5,669 bases of DNA from an uncultured Mucilaginibacter sp. (GCA_946479225.1 CAMLFI010000193.1:1-5669), one strand, 5' to 3'; shown: positions 1 through 5,669, counted from the stretch's first letter. Made by a program: numbers and translations. The notes: a model not told the origin generated them from the letters alone.

Positions 1-17
1 GTTTGAAGGAAGTGCAT
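1..17 (-). CDS. Start of a second DUF885-family gene (partial, cut by window edge)
   Basis: Only the first five codons and two bases are visible. Read on the minus strand from the ATG at 17-15 they give Met-His-Phe-Leu-Gln, then AC, which can only be Thr. The complete DUF885 gene next to it begins Met-His-Phe-Pro-Gln-Thr. The two starts agree at 15 of 17 bases, and the similarity continues into the leader upstream of each ATG. I infer a tandem paralogue on the same strand, with its ATG 47 bases beyond the stop of the first gene, so probably co-transcribed. What is seen is a duplicated gene start; that the rest is a full DUF885 gene is inference, and a truncated copy is also possible. Confidence 0.6.
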
Positions 18-52
18 AATAAATTGTATGGGGTTAAAGCAAATAATTGTTA
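1..52 (-). repeat. Duplicated leader and gene start, copy A (partner at 1827-1881)
   Basis: This stretch aligns with 1827-1881 in the same orientation. The 17 bases of gene start match at 15 positions. The leader then shares the block AATAAATTGT, a GGTT-AAG core, GCAAATA and TTGTTA (plus-strand reading), with two small indels of 5 and 2 bases. Similarity fades beyond base 52, just before the stop of the upstream DUF885 gene. This pattern fits a head-to-tail duplication of a unit of about 1.83 kb carrying one DUF885 gene with its leader. The mismatches and indels show the duplication is not very recent. Confidence 0.75.
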
Positions 53-64
53 TGTTGAATAGAT

Positions 65-1843
65 CTACTGCGTTGTCGCCCAATCATTCATATAAGTTTC
101 AAATACGCTTAAAGGCATGCTTGCGCCAAGCAGTACCGCGTCATGAAATTTTTTGATGCTGAACTTATCACCTAAGCGTTGTTTATACCTTTCACGCAAC
201 TGCTTTATTTTCATTTCGCCCGTTTTGTAAGCCAACGCCTGGCCCGGATCGGCCATGTATCTCTCTATTTCTACTGTCGAAATTTGTTCATCTCGTCCGC
301 CTTTTTCTATCATGTATTTAATGGCTTCCTCCCTTGTCATTTTACCGGTATGCAGGCCAACGTCTACCACTAACCTTACCGCCCTGAATAGTTCAGATTT
401 TAAAGCTTCAATTTTAACATAAGGATCTGCATATAATCCGAGCTGATCGCCCAACGATTCTGTGTATAAAGCCCAACCCTCGCTGAACACCGGATATGCG
501 GCAAATCGCCGGATCTTTGGCAGATCCGGATTTTCCTGCTGCAAGGATAATTGAAAATGGTGGCCCGGGATACCCTCGTGCGAGAAAAGGGCTTCCATAC
601 GCAACGCGTTATATGTAACCGCATCTGGTATCGGTGCATTAAAATATCCCGGCCGGCTTCCATCAGCTGTGCCGCGCACGTAATTTGCTGCTGAGGTAGT
701 TGCCCTAAACTTTTCAACAGCTCTTATCTCAAGGGCTGATTTAGGAACAATGTTGAACAATTGTTTTAAATGCGGCTGCATTTTTGGCAATATCCTTCTA
801 AAACTGTCCAACACCTCCTCGTCTGTTTTAAAAGGAGAAAACTTCTTGTCATTTGTCATGTAATCAAACAGCTGTGGTATGTCTCCTTTAAATCCGGCTT
901 TATCCTTCAATATAGCTATTGCTTTGGTTATCCTGGCAACCTCTGATAAGCCGGTTTTATAAACATCATCCGGGGTTTGGCTGGTAGTAGTATACACCTT
1001 AACCCGGTATTGATATATTGCGGCGCCGCTAGGAATAGCGTTAAAACCCGAAGTAGTCCTGGATTTTGGCAGGTAGGTGGTTTTTAAATAATCTGCTAAT
1101 TTTTTATATGCAGGAGCTATTTTGAGCGCAATAGCGTTTTGATAAGCCAGCCTGAGAGCTGCCTTTTCATTGTTGGTGAAAGACGCCGGGAACATTTTAA
1201 TTGGGCCATAAAAAATGCTTTTGGCAGTATCTGTAGTGGTGTGCGGCTCTAATTGTGGTATCATTTTAACCACCAGCGCTTTGGGTAGTACCATACCCCC
1301 TGCTATTCCCTTATTAAAATTATTAATGGCGGTATCAGCCCAAACTGCAAAATCGTCTACACGCTTTAGCCAGTCGTAATAATCTTTTACGGTTTTAAAG
1401 GGATGAATGCCCGATCCTGAGCCGGTTGCTGCTACGTCATTCGGCGTGCTTCTAAACTGATTGAATGGCATATACTCCTCGTGAAATTTCTCCTTTTTTA
1501 AGGCCATTTCAATTTGCAGGGCCATCATATCAAATGATATTTTATCAAATGAGTTTAAAGATGAGCGGTTAAATTGCGCTAATTTTTTCTGATAGGTTAT
1601 ATTATAATCGTGCAGTCTTTTAATATAAGGCGCAGAAATATCATTAGCTAATTGATCATTATACCGGTTATCGCCCCGCTGCGTAGCAAGGTGAGGGGTA
1701 AACAATAATCCATCCTGGTAATATTGCTCTAAAAACTCATTAAAAATTTTGCTGTTTTTAGGCGATTGCGCTTGTAATGTTAATGTGGAAAATACAAACA
1801 GGAAAAAAGCGGCGCTCTTAACAAAGGTTTGGGGGAAGTGCAT
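65..1843 (-). CDS. Secreted DUF885-family protein, putative zinc metallopeptidase
   Basis: This 592-residue protein has the length and motifs of the DUF885 family. Residues 7-25 form a hydrophobic signal peptide ending LTLQA, with likely cleavage before Gln26. No lipobox cysteine is seen, so the product is probably periplasmic or exported. The C-terminal half holds the family core: HEGIPGHH at 422-429 (His422, Glu423 and His428 or His429 as likely metal and catalytic residues), EGWALYTE at 455-462 with a possible third metal-ligand Glu, and PGQALAYKTG at 533-542. These motifs resemble gluzincin-type peptidases, but the substrate and activity of most members are unproven. The ATG at 1843 gives the signal peptide directly, and no ribosome binding site is visible. 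A second copy seems to start 47 bases past the stop. Family assignment is firm; peptidase activity is inference. Confidence 0.93.
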   Translation of the reverse strand: MHFPQTFVKSAAFFLFVFSTLTLQAQSPKNSKIFNEFLEQYYQDGLLFTPHLATQRGDNRYNDQLANDISAPYIKRLHDYNITYQKKLAQFNRSSLNSFDKISFDMMALQIEMALKKEKFHEEYMPFNQFRSTPNDVAATGSGSGIHPFKTVKDYYDWLKRVDDFAVWADTAINNFNKGIAGGMVLPKALVVKMIPQLEPHTTTDTAKSIFYGPIKMFPASFTNNEKAALRLAYQNAIALKIAPAYKKLADYLKTTYLPKSRTTSGFNAIPSGAAIYQYRVKVYTTTSQTPDDVYKTGLSEVARITKAIAILKDKAGFKGDIPQLFDYMTNDKKFSPFKTDEEVLDSFRRILPKMQPHLKQLFNIVPKSALEIRAVEKFRATTSAANYVRGTADGSRPGYFNAPIPDAVTYNALRMEALFSHEGIPGHHFQLSLQQENPDLPKIRRFAAYPVFSEGWALYTESLGDQLGLYADPYVKIEALKSELFRAVRLVVDVGLHTGKMTREEAIKYMIEKGGRDEQISTVEIERYMADPGQALAYKTGEMKIKQLRERYKQRLGDKFSIKKFHDAVLLGASMPLSVFETYMNDWATTQ

Positions 1844-1881
1844 AAATTAATAAATTGTGAGGTTGAAGCAAATACTTGTTA
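1827..1881 (-). repeat. Duplicated leader and gene start, copy B (partner at 1-52)
   Basis: This is the start codon region and leader of the complete DUF885 gene, matching 1-52 in the same orientation. On the coding strand both copies carry TAACAA, then TATTTGCTT, then CAATTTATT just before ATG. Retention of roughly 35 leader bases in both copies may simply mark the extent of the duplicated unit, or may mean the leader contributes to expression of both genes. Confidence 0.75.
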
Positions 1882-1975
1882 CACAGGCAATGTACTAAAT
1901 TTACGCAGCTTTCGGGCTTTGATGAAAACAGGAAAGCCGCCTTATTTATATTATTGCTGTTGACATAGGGCTGTC

Positions 1976-1995
1976 ATTATCGTTCGATAATTTTA
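1976..1995. promoter_or_regulatory. Inverted repeat overlapping a possible -7 element upstream of the OmdA-like gene
   Basis: Bases 1976-1991 read ATTATCGTTCGATAAT, perfect 7-base arms around a TT spacer. On the plus strand it overlaps TAATTTTA (1988-1995), five of six matches to the Bacteroidota -7 consensus TAnnTTTG. A TTG lies at 1960-1962, but the 25-base gap to the -7 candidate is longer than usual. The repeat ends 24 bases before the ATG at 2016. Its position would suit a repressor operator for the plus-strand gene or for both divergent genes. The rest of the 172-base gap (1844-2015) shows no gene; its DUF885-proximal end is the duplicated leader. Confidence 0.35.
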
Positions 1996-2015
1996 TCAAA
2001 CAAAAATTGAAACCT

Positions 2016-2396
2016 ATGACCACCGAAACATTTAAAGAGATTGAAGCTGTTTATGCCGAAACAAGGCAACAATGGCGCGACTGGCTGCAAAACAACAATC
2101 AGACGAAAGAGCAGGTATTTGCAATTATCTACCATAAAAAAAGCAAAACGCCAAGTGTAACCTATGTTGAGGCGGTAGAGGAAGCTCTATGTTTTGGTTG
2201 GATAGATTCTATATCCTATAAACGCGATGCCGAAAGCACTTATCAGCGGTTCTCTCGTCGTAAAGCTAAAAGCAATTGGAGCCCGTCGAATATTGAAAGG
2301 GTTGAACGCCTCACCGCTGCCGGATTAATGACAGAGCATGGTCAGAAATTTATTGATGCCGCCAAAGAGGAAGGCAGGTGGGACTCGACTAAATGA
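2016..2396 (+). CDS. YdeI/OmpD-associated (OmdA-like) family protein, short form
   Basis: This 126-residue soluble protein has the conserved N-terminal part of the YdeI/OmpD-associated family, often annotated as bacteriocin-protection proteins. Landmarks are WRDWLQNN (20-27), a YHKKSKTPSVTY segment (39-50), the hallmark EALCFGWIDS (56-65), YQRFSRRKAKSNWS (76-89) and NIERVERL (92-99). No signal peptide is seen. Family members as I recall them run to about 190 residues, with a helical C-terminal segment after a motif like GRWD. Here the protein stops three residues after GRWD (120-123), so that segment seems missing. I chose ATG 2016 over an in-frame TTG at 2007 because ATG is the usual start and the extension adds only three residues. 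Enteric relatives are linked to cationic peptide resistance; the function here is unknown. The frame is intact, so it may be a working short form or a 3'-truncated remnant. Confidence 0.85.
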   Translation: MTTETFKEIEAVYAETRQQWRDWLQNNNQTKEQVFAIIYHKKSKTPSVTYVEAVEEALCFGWIDSISYKRDAESTYQRFSRRKAKSNWSPSNIERVERLTAAGLMTEHGQKFIDAAKEEGRWDSTK

Positions 2397-2404
2397 GATG
2401 ATTT

Positions 2405-3403
2405 TTAATCATGCGCAGCTGCGACTAAATTATCTGCTTTGTTCTGCAGTCGATATCTTATTTTATGGCTATATCGTATCGCAGGTTTTTCTATAGCGAT
2501 ATAAAATAGAAATGCAGCAAACAAACTAAATCCAATACTTAATAAAAAAAGATATCCGCTTGCTGTTACATATTGCCCGGCGATACGCACAACCAAAGTT
2601 GATACCGGAATATGTATCAGGTATAGCGAGTAAGAAATATTACCAATAGACAATACCGGTTTAAAGGATAAGGCATTTCTGTAATATAAAATTATTAGTG
2701 CTGCGATAAGCGGCGTAAGGCCCGATTTTATTGACACCGCGAACATTACGTAGCCCGAAAAGGCAAGCAAAGCAAGGATAGTGTATTTTGCATCTATCTT
2801 TTTTATAAAGCCCAGAAATACGATAAACCCGATGGTAAAGTCGTACAGATTGGTAACTATTATCCCTCTGGCGTTTGCTTTTAAAAGTATACAAACAATC
2901 GGAGGGATTATAACCGCGACCAGGGTAAAAACAGGTTTTAACCTCATTAAAAAAGGGTAGGCCAAACCGATCAAAATATAATATTGAAACTCTATTGACA
3001 GCGTCCAGTAAACGTCGTTAAACCAGTCTGCATGTTTTACAAAGGGAACCAAATAGGTTAAATGCAGAAATATTGATTTAACGGTTATTACTGCTAAAGG
3101 CTGCAAGCCTAATAAAAAAACCAGAATAATACTTGCCCAGTAAGGCGGGTCAATCCTAATTACGCGGCCCGCTAAAAACCACCAAAAATGCTTTAGCAAA
3201 TAACCTTTTTTGTATAATGAATAAGGAAGGATAAAACCGGAAATAACAAAGAAAATGGGAACACCTTGCTGCCCTTCGTTAATAATGAGCTGGATCGGGC
3301 CATTTGTATGAAAGCCGGCTATCATACCGGCATGAATAAAGCACACCAAAAGCGCCGCTATCGCTCTCAATGTAATAATACTCTCTAAACGATTGCGTTG
3401 CAT
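2405..3403 (-). CDS. Acyltransferase family 3 integral membrane protein
   Basis: This 332-residue, strongly hydrophobic protein has about ten predicted membrane helices across its length and belongs to the acyltransferase-3 family (Pfam Acyl_transf_3). These enzymes transfer acetyl or other acyl groups to sugars of surface polysaccharides, O-antigens or exported glycans. Visible motifs are Arg13 and His24 in the first helix (the family's R-x10-H pair), GVPIFFVISGFIL (47-59), RVIRIDPPYW (80-89), YWTLSIEFQYY (132-142), GNISYSLYLIH (254-264) and EKPAIRYSHK (305-314). Length is near the family norm and no key residue is obviously missing. The ATG at 3403 places the R/H helix at the N terminus as expected. 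It lies 99 bases downstream of hemA on the same strand, with no clear promoter between. It is not in a visible polysaccharide cluster, so the acceptor cannot be told. Its 3' end faces the OmdA-like gene. Confidence 0.92.
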   Translation of the reverse strand: MQRNRLESIITLRAIAALLVCFIHAGMIAGFHTNGPIQLIINEGQQGVPIFFVISGFILPYSLYKKGYLLKHFWWFLAGRVIRIDPPYWASIILVFLLGLQPLAVITVKSIFLHLTYLVPFVKHADWFNDVYWTLSIEFQYYILIGLAYPFLMRLKPVFTLVAVIIPPIVCILLKANARGIIVTNLYDFTIGFIVFLGFIKKIDAKYTILALLAFSGYVMFAVSIKSGLTPLIAALIILYYRNALSFKPVLSIGNISYSLYLIHIPVSTLVVRIAGQYVTASGYLFLLSIGFSLFAAFLFYIAIEKPAIRYSHKIRYRLQNKADNLVAAAHD

Positions 3404-3502
3404 TTATTTGCTAAAATGCGATATTTTTTCGGAGAAATGCATGGCAATGCTGCTAATGATTTAGACGCAGTGGTTAAAGCAGTAAATGAGCGGAGATTTT
3501 TT

Positions 3503-4729
3503 TTAATTACTGTTGATCAATATATCCTTAGCCATTACCATAGGTACGCTGATATATTTTTTCTCCATGTAATTCATAACACGCTCCAATACTTCGCGAG
3601 ATTGCTCGTCCATGCCTTGTACTTCATCGGCAAAAACGCTGTTAATAGCGGTGTTACGGATCTCTTTTATCTTTTCGGGTACGCAGCGCATAGCCAGTTC
3701 AACGCGGCGCTGTTTTAGCTGCTGCAAAAACTCGCACATGTTGTCTTCAATAATAGCTTCGGCATGTACCAGCTCCTGGTAGCGCTCCTGCAGGTTGCGT
3801 TTAGCTACTTCGGTAAGCGAATGCACTTCGATAAAATTTACCGGGAACTGCTCCAATACTTCGGGAGCGGTGTCATTAGGAATGGCAAGGTCCACAATGG
3901 TTTTGCGGGTGGTTTCGCCGTTTAATAATGAGGTATATATTTCGGGAGTTATGATGGGCTCAACTGCAGATGTGCAGGTGATGATGACATCAAAACCTTT
4001 ATTATAGCTTTTTAAAGCATCCAGATCAAAAGCTTCGCCGTTCAGATCTGCAGCCAGTTTCTCTGCCTTAGCCAGCGTGCGGTTAAACACAGCAAAGTTG
4101 GAGAATTTATGCTTTTGAAGATACTTGGAGATGTTTTGGTTGGTTTCGCCTGCGCCGATGATGAGGATGCGGGCATTGGTGCAGAGTTTGAGGTTGTTTA
4201 GCTTGCGGTAGGCTAGTGATACAACCGAGATGGGATTTTTGGAGATGTTAGTGTTTGTATAAACCTCTTTAGCTGTTTTGACGACACAGCTCATAAACAT
4301 TCGCATTCCATCGCCGGTTAGGCCAGCTTCGCGGCATTGCTCGTAAGCTTTGCGTAGCTGCGCTAATATTTCCTTTTCGCCAACTACCAAACTTTCTAAA
4401 GAGCACGATGTTCTTAGTAAGTGGTTAAGCGCATCCTTGTCTTCGTAAATTACCGCAGCATCAACAAAGGTACCCATGTAATGCGAACAAAGCCCGATGT
4501 TAAGCTTTTCAATAAATTTTGCAGCAAATGCTTTGTCAACCGCCTGTGGGGTTAACATAACAAACTCTACCCTATTGCAAGTCGCCAGGTAAAATATCTC
4601 GGAAATACCGAATTCAGCTTTTACCTGTTGCAGTTTATCGGTCAGGTTTTCCTGACAGATAACCAGCTTTCCCAACTCCTTCAGCTCGATCTGTTTATGC
4701 GTAAAAGCTATTACCTTTAAATACTTCAA
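3503..4729 (-). CDS. hemA: Glutamyl-tRNA reductase
   Basis: This 408-residue protein reduces the glutamate carried by Glu-tRNA(Glu) to glutamate-1-semialdehyde with NADPH, the first committed step of the C5 route to haem and other tetrapyrroles. The N-terminal catalytic domain has ATCNRVEF (49-56) with nucleophile Cys51, and SLESLVVGEKEILAQLRKAY (110-129), the GluTR signature. A Rossmann NADPH domain follows, with ILIIGAGETNQN (188-199) and FNRT (215-218). The last hundred residues form the helical dimerisation region. All domains are present and the length is normal. No in-frame ATG exists between the upstream stop (4772-4774) and Cys51. The best start is TTG at 4729, giving MKYLKVIAFTHK, which begins directly at the first conserved strand; ATT at 4732 and CTG at 4735 are less likely. 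hemC or hemD is not adjacent. The gene is divergent from the DoxX-like gene. Confidence 0.96.
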   Translation of the reverse strand: MKYLKVIAFTHKQIELKELGKLVICQENLTDKLQQVKAEFGISEIFYLATCNRVEFVMLTPQAVDKAFAAKFIEKLNIGLCSHYMGTFVDAAVIYEDKDALNHLLRTSCSLESLVVGEKEILAQLRKAYEQCREAGLTGDGMRMFMSCVVKTAKEVYTNTNISKNPISVVSLAYRKLNNLKLCTNARILIIGAGETNQNISKYLQKHKFSNFAVFNRTLAKAEKLAADLNGEAFDLDALKSYNKGFDVIITCTSAVEPIITPEIYTSLLNGETTRKTIVDLAIPNDTAPEVLEQFPVNFIEVHSLTEVAKRNLQERYQELVHAEAIIEDNMCEFLQQLKQRRVELAMRCVPEKIKEIRNTAINSVFADEVQGMDEQSREVLERVMNYMEKKYISVPMVMAKDILINSN

Positions 4730-4751
4730 AATCAGTTTTAAATTAACCCAA

Positions 4752-4785
4752 CAAAAATAATATCCTGCGGCTCAATCAATGTCAA
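4752..4785 (-). promoter_or_regulatory. Putative hemA promoter
   Basis: On the minus strand, TATTTTTG (4759 down to 4752) matches all six fixed positions of the Bacteroidota -7 element TAnnTTTG. Possible -33 TTG elements lie at 4779-4777 (17-base gap) and 4785-4783 (23-base gap), bracketing the usual spacing. The predicted transcript would begin near 4748-4745, giving a leader of about 15 to 20 bases before the TTG codon at 4729. This arrangement supports that start. Confidence 0.5.
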
Positions 4786-4788
4786 CAC

Positions 4789-4820
4789 TTTGTCATACCG
4801 ACGTATTTAGAATATGTATA
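4789..4820 (+). promoter_or_regulatory. Possible promoter of the DoxX-like gene
   Basis: TTTG at 4789-4792 is followed after 20 bases by TATGTATA at 4813-4820, which matches four of six fixed positions of TAnnTTTG. Spacing is right but the -7 match is imperfect. Transcription would start near 4825, leaving a leader of about 55 bases that contains the inverted repeat at 4846-4862. It faces away from the putative hemA promoter, which lies only about 4 to 12 bases away. Confidence 0.3.
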
Positions 4821-4845
4821 AATAAACTGAAAAACATCTTATAAG

Positions 4846-4864
4846 TAACTGTTAATCAGTTAAT
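4846..4864. repeat. Inverted and direct repeat in the DoxX-like gene leader
   Basis: TAACTG (4846-4851) and CAGTTA (4857-4862) are perfect inverted arms around a TTAAT spacer. In the same place GTTAAT occurs twice as a direct repeat (4851-4856 and 4859-4864), two bases apart. The site is 15 to 33 bases upstream of the ATG at 4880. It could be a regulator binding site or a weak leader hairpin. It is AT-rich, so chance is a real alternative. Confidence 0.3.
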
Positions 4865-4879
4865 AAAAAAATAGTTTAA

Positions 4880-5254
4880 ATGACAGTATTAAAAAAAGTG
4901 AGCACAATCACTTTAATTTTAGGGTACATAGCGGCGGGTATCAATCATTTTAGGGTGCCGGAGTTTTATATTGCTATCATTCCGCGGTATATCCCCTACC
5001 CCCAATTTATGAATGGCGCGGCCGGTATCTGTGAAATTATATTCGGGCTGGGGCTGGCATTTAATATCACCAAAAAATACGCCGCCTGGGGGATAGTTTT
5101 AATGCTTGCGGTTTTTTTACCGGTACATATTAGTATGGTAACGGATGCGCCTTTTAAAGTTGATGGCACTACGGTAAGTTCATTGTTGGTATGGTTACGA
5201 CTGGCGCTGCAACCGTTGTTAATGGTTTGGGCATGGTGGCATACAAGGGACTGA
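4880..5254 (+). CDS. DoxX-like small integral membrane protein
   Basis: This 124-residue protein has the layout of the DoxX-like family: four membrane helices at roughly 8-24, 43-62, 67-86 and 101-120. The conserved first-helix motif GINHF (20-24) is followed by PEFYIAIIPRYIPYP (27-41), an NGAAGICEIIFG helix (45-56) with a buried Glu52, and AAWGIVLMLAVFLPVHISM (68-86). Proteins of this type sit in the cytoplasmic membrane. Some relatives take part in quinone-linked redox or redox stress handling, but the small Bacteroidota members have no settled role. The ATG at 4880 is preceded by an A-rich stretch rather than a Shine-Dalgarno site. It is followed 48 bases later by a co-directional alpha/beta hydrolase gene, so the two may share a transcript. 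It is divergent from hemA. Family assignment is good; function is open. Confidence 0.87.
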   Translation: MTVLKKVSTITLILGYIAAGINHFRVPEFYIAIIPRYIPYPQFMNGAAGICEIIFGLGLAFNITKKYAAWGIVLMLAVFLPVHISMVTDAPFKVDGTTVSSLLVWLRLALQPLLMVWAWWHTRD

Positions 5255-5261
5255 TATTGTA

Positions 5262-5293
5262 TTTGCAAAGTGCCCTGTATTGTGGTATAATTG
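5262..5293 (+). promoter_or_regulatory. Possible promoter between the DoxX-like and hydrolase genes
   Basis: TTTG at 5262-5265 and TATAATTG at 5286-5293 are 20 bases apart. The second matches five of six fixed positions of the Bacteroidota -7 element. If used, transcription would start within a few bases of the ATG at 5303, giving an almost leaderless message. The alternative is that the hydrolase is read only from the DoxX-like gene's promoter and this is a chance match. Confidence 0.35.
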
Positions 5294-5302
5294 AGTAGCG
5301 AT

Positions 5303-5669
5303 ATGATAAAAAAAGAAACCTTCACACTACCCGGCGCTAAGGGCCGGGGCATGCTTGCTGACATTACTTATGATGATGCCAATAAGGCAGCGCCGCTTGT
5401 AATTTTCGCGCATGGTTTTAAAGGATTTAAAGACTGGGGTACGCATAACCTGCTGGCCAATTATTTTGCTGAACACGGCTTCCGTTTTTTGAAATTCAAC
5501 TTCTCGCACAATGGTACAACGCCTGATAGTCCGGTTGATTTTACCGACCTGATAGCTTTTGCAGATAATACCTTTTCGATGGAGTTGGAGGATCTGGGTA
5601 CGGTAATTGATTTCGCCTGCAATGGCCCATCCATGCCTCGCGCCAATGGCGTTTACCTGATTGGCCATA
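5303..5669 (+). CDS. Alpha/beta hydrolase, N-terminal part (cut by window edge)
   Basis: The frame is open from ATG 5303 to the end of the window, giving 122 residues without a stop. It looks like a cytoplasmic alpha/beta hydrolase of the dienelactone hydrolase/acyl-peptidase-like type. There is no signal peptide. PLVIFAHGFKGFKDWG (31-46) is the strand-turn that forms the oxyanion hole, centred on His37-Gly38. FRFLKFNFSHNGTT (60-73) and a helix with ELEDLGTVIDF (94-104) follow, as in Bacteroidota relatives. The last visible residues, VYLIGH (117-122), are the start of the nucleophile elbow G-H-S-x-G. The next base, A, is compatible with an AGT or AGC serine codon just outside the window. Catalytic Asp and His would lie beyond the edge, and the substrate cannot be told. 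It follows the DoxX-like gene by 48 bases. A later Met17 is unlikely as the start because it would remove the first conserved strand. Confidence 0.88.
   Translation, partial: MIKKETFTLPGAKGRGMLADITYDDANKAAPLVIFAHGFKGFKDWGTHNLLANYFAEHGFRFLKFNFSHNGTTPDSPVDFTDLIAFADNTFSMELEDLGTVIDFACNGPSMPRANGVYLIGH

Noticed and set aside
1915..1938. GGCTTT/AAAGCC inverted arms with a 12-base loop as a terminator or attenuator
   Set aside because: The stem is only six pairs, the loop is long, there is no T-run directly after it, and it lies between two divergent gene starts where no terminator is expected.
2007..2015. In-frame TTG start for the OmdA-like gene
   Set aside because: It adds only three residues before a good ATG at 2016, so the ATG is preferred.
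2398..2412. ATGAT/ATCAT hairpin at the convergent gene ends as a shared terminator
   Set aside because: The stem is five mostly AT pairs, too weak to terminate, and it overlaps the last codons of the acyltransferase gene.
3493..3506. T-run next to the hemA stop as an intrinsic terminator
   Set aside because: It is a T-run only on the plus strand, the wrong strand for hemA, and no stable stem precedes it.
3398..3718. Plus-strand open frame of about 106 codons starting between the acyltransferase gene and hemA
   Set aside because: Two thirds of it is antisense to the conserved end of hemA, and it has no family resemblance I can recognise. The first third covers the 99-base gap, which I treat as non-coding; a decayed gene fragment cannot be fully excluded.
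4996..5364. Minus-strand open frame of about 122 codons
   Set aside because: It is antisense to the DoxX-like gene and the start of the hydrolase, both of which have clear family motifs, and it shows no motifs of its own.
5327..5668. Minus-strand open frames at the right edge
   Set aside because: They lie opposite the alpha/beta hydrolase frame, which is open to the edge with HGF and GH motifs in the right places.

Overview
The window looks like chromosomal DNA of a Bacteroidota bacterium, most likely family Sphingobacteriaceae (a Mucilaginibacter- or Pedobacter-like genome). The reasons are the protein types, the moderate to low GC with very AT-rich gene gaps, the lack of Shine-Dalgarno sequences before any start, and promoter-like elements that fit the Bacteroidota -33/-7 pattern (TTG or TTTG, then TAnnTTTG) better than the E. 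coli one. The family-level assignment is inference. No rRNA, tRNA, CRISPR array, insertion sequence, phage gene or attachment site was seen, and no stretch over 300 bases lacks a gene.

Left part (1-2015). A secreted DUF885-family, metallopeptidase-like protein is encoded on the minus strand. Just beyond its stop codon, the left edge shows the first 17 bases of a second minus-strand gene. Its start and leader nearly repeat those of the first gene, so a tandem DUF885 pair is likely, with most of the second copy outside the window. A 172-base divergent gap with a 16-base inverted repeat leads to the next gene.

Middle part (2016-4729). A short YdeI/OmpD-associated (OmdA-like) protein on the plus strand appears to lack the C-terminal part usual in the family. 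It converges, with an 8-base gap, on a minus-strand acyltransferase-3 family membrane protein. Upstream of the acyltransferase, on the same strand, is hemA, glutamyl-tRNA reductase, the committed step of tetrapyrrole synthesis by the C5 pathway. hemA has no in-frame ATG at its 5' end and must use a TTG (or rarer) start.

Right part (4730-5669). A 150-base divergent gap separates hemA from a plus-strand pair: a small DoxX-like four-helix membrane protein, then the N-terminal 122 residues of an alpha/beta hydrolase that runs off the edge one base after the Gly-His of its expected nucleophile motif.

The genes do not form one obvious pathway. This is mostly housekeeping and general accessory content, and I found no convincing new multi-gene system. 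The points most worth a second look are the tandem DUF885 copy with its duplicated leader, the non-ATG hemA start, and the shortened OmdA-like protein.
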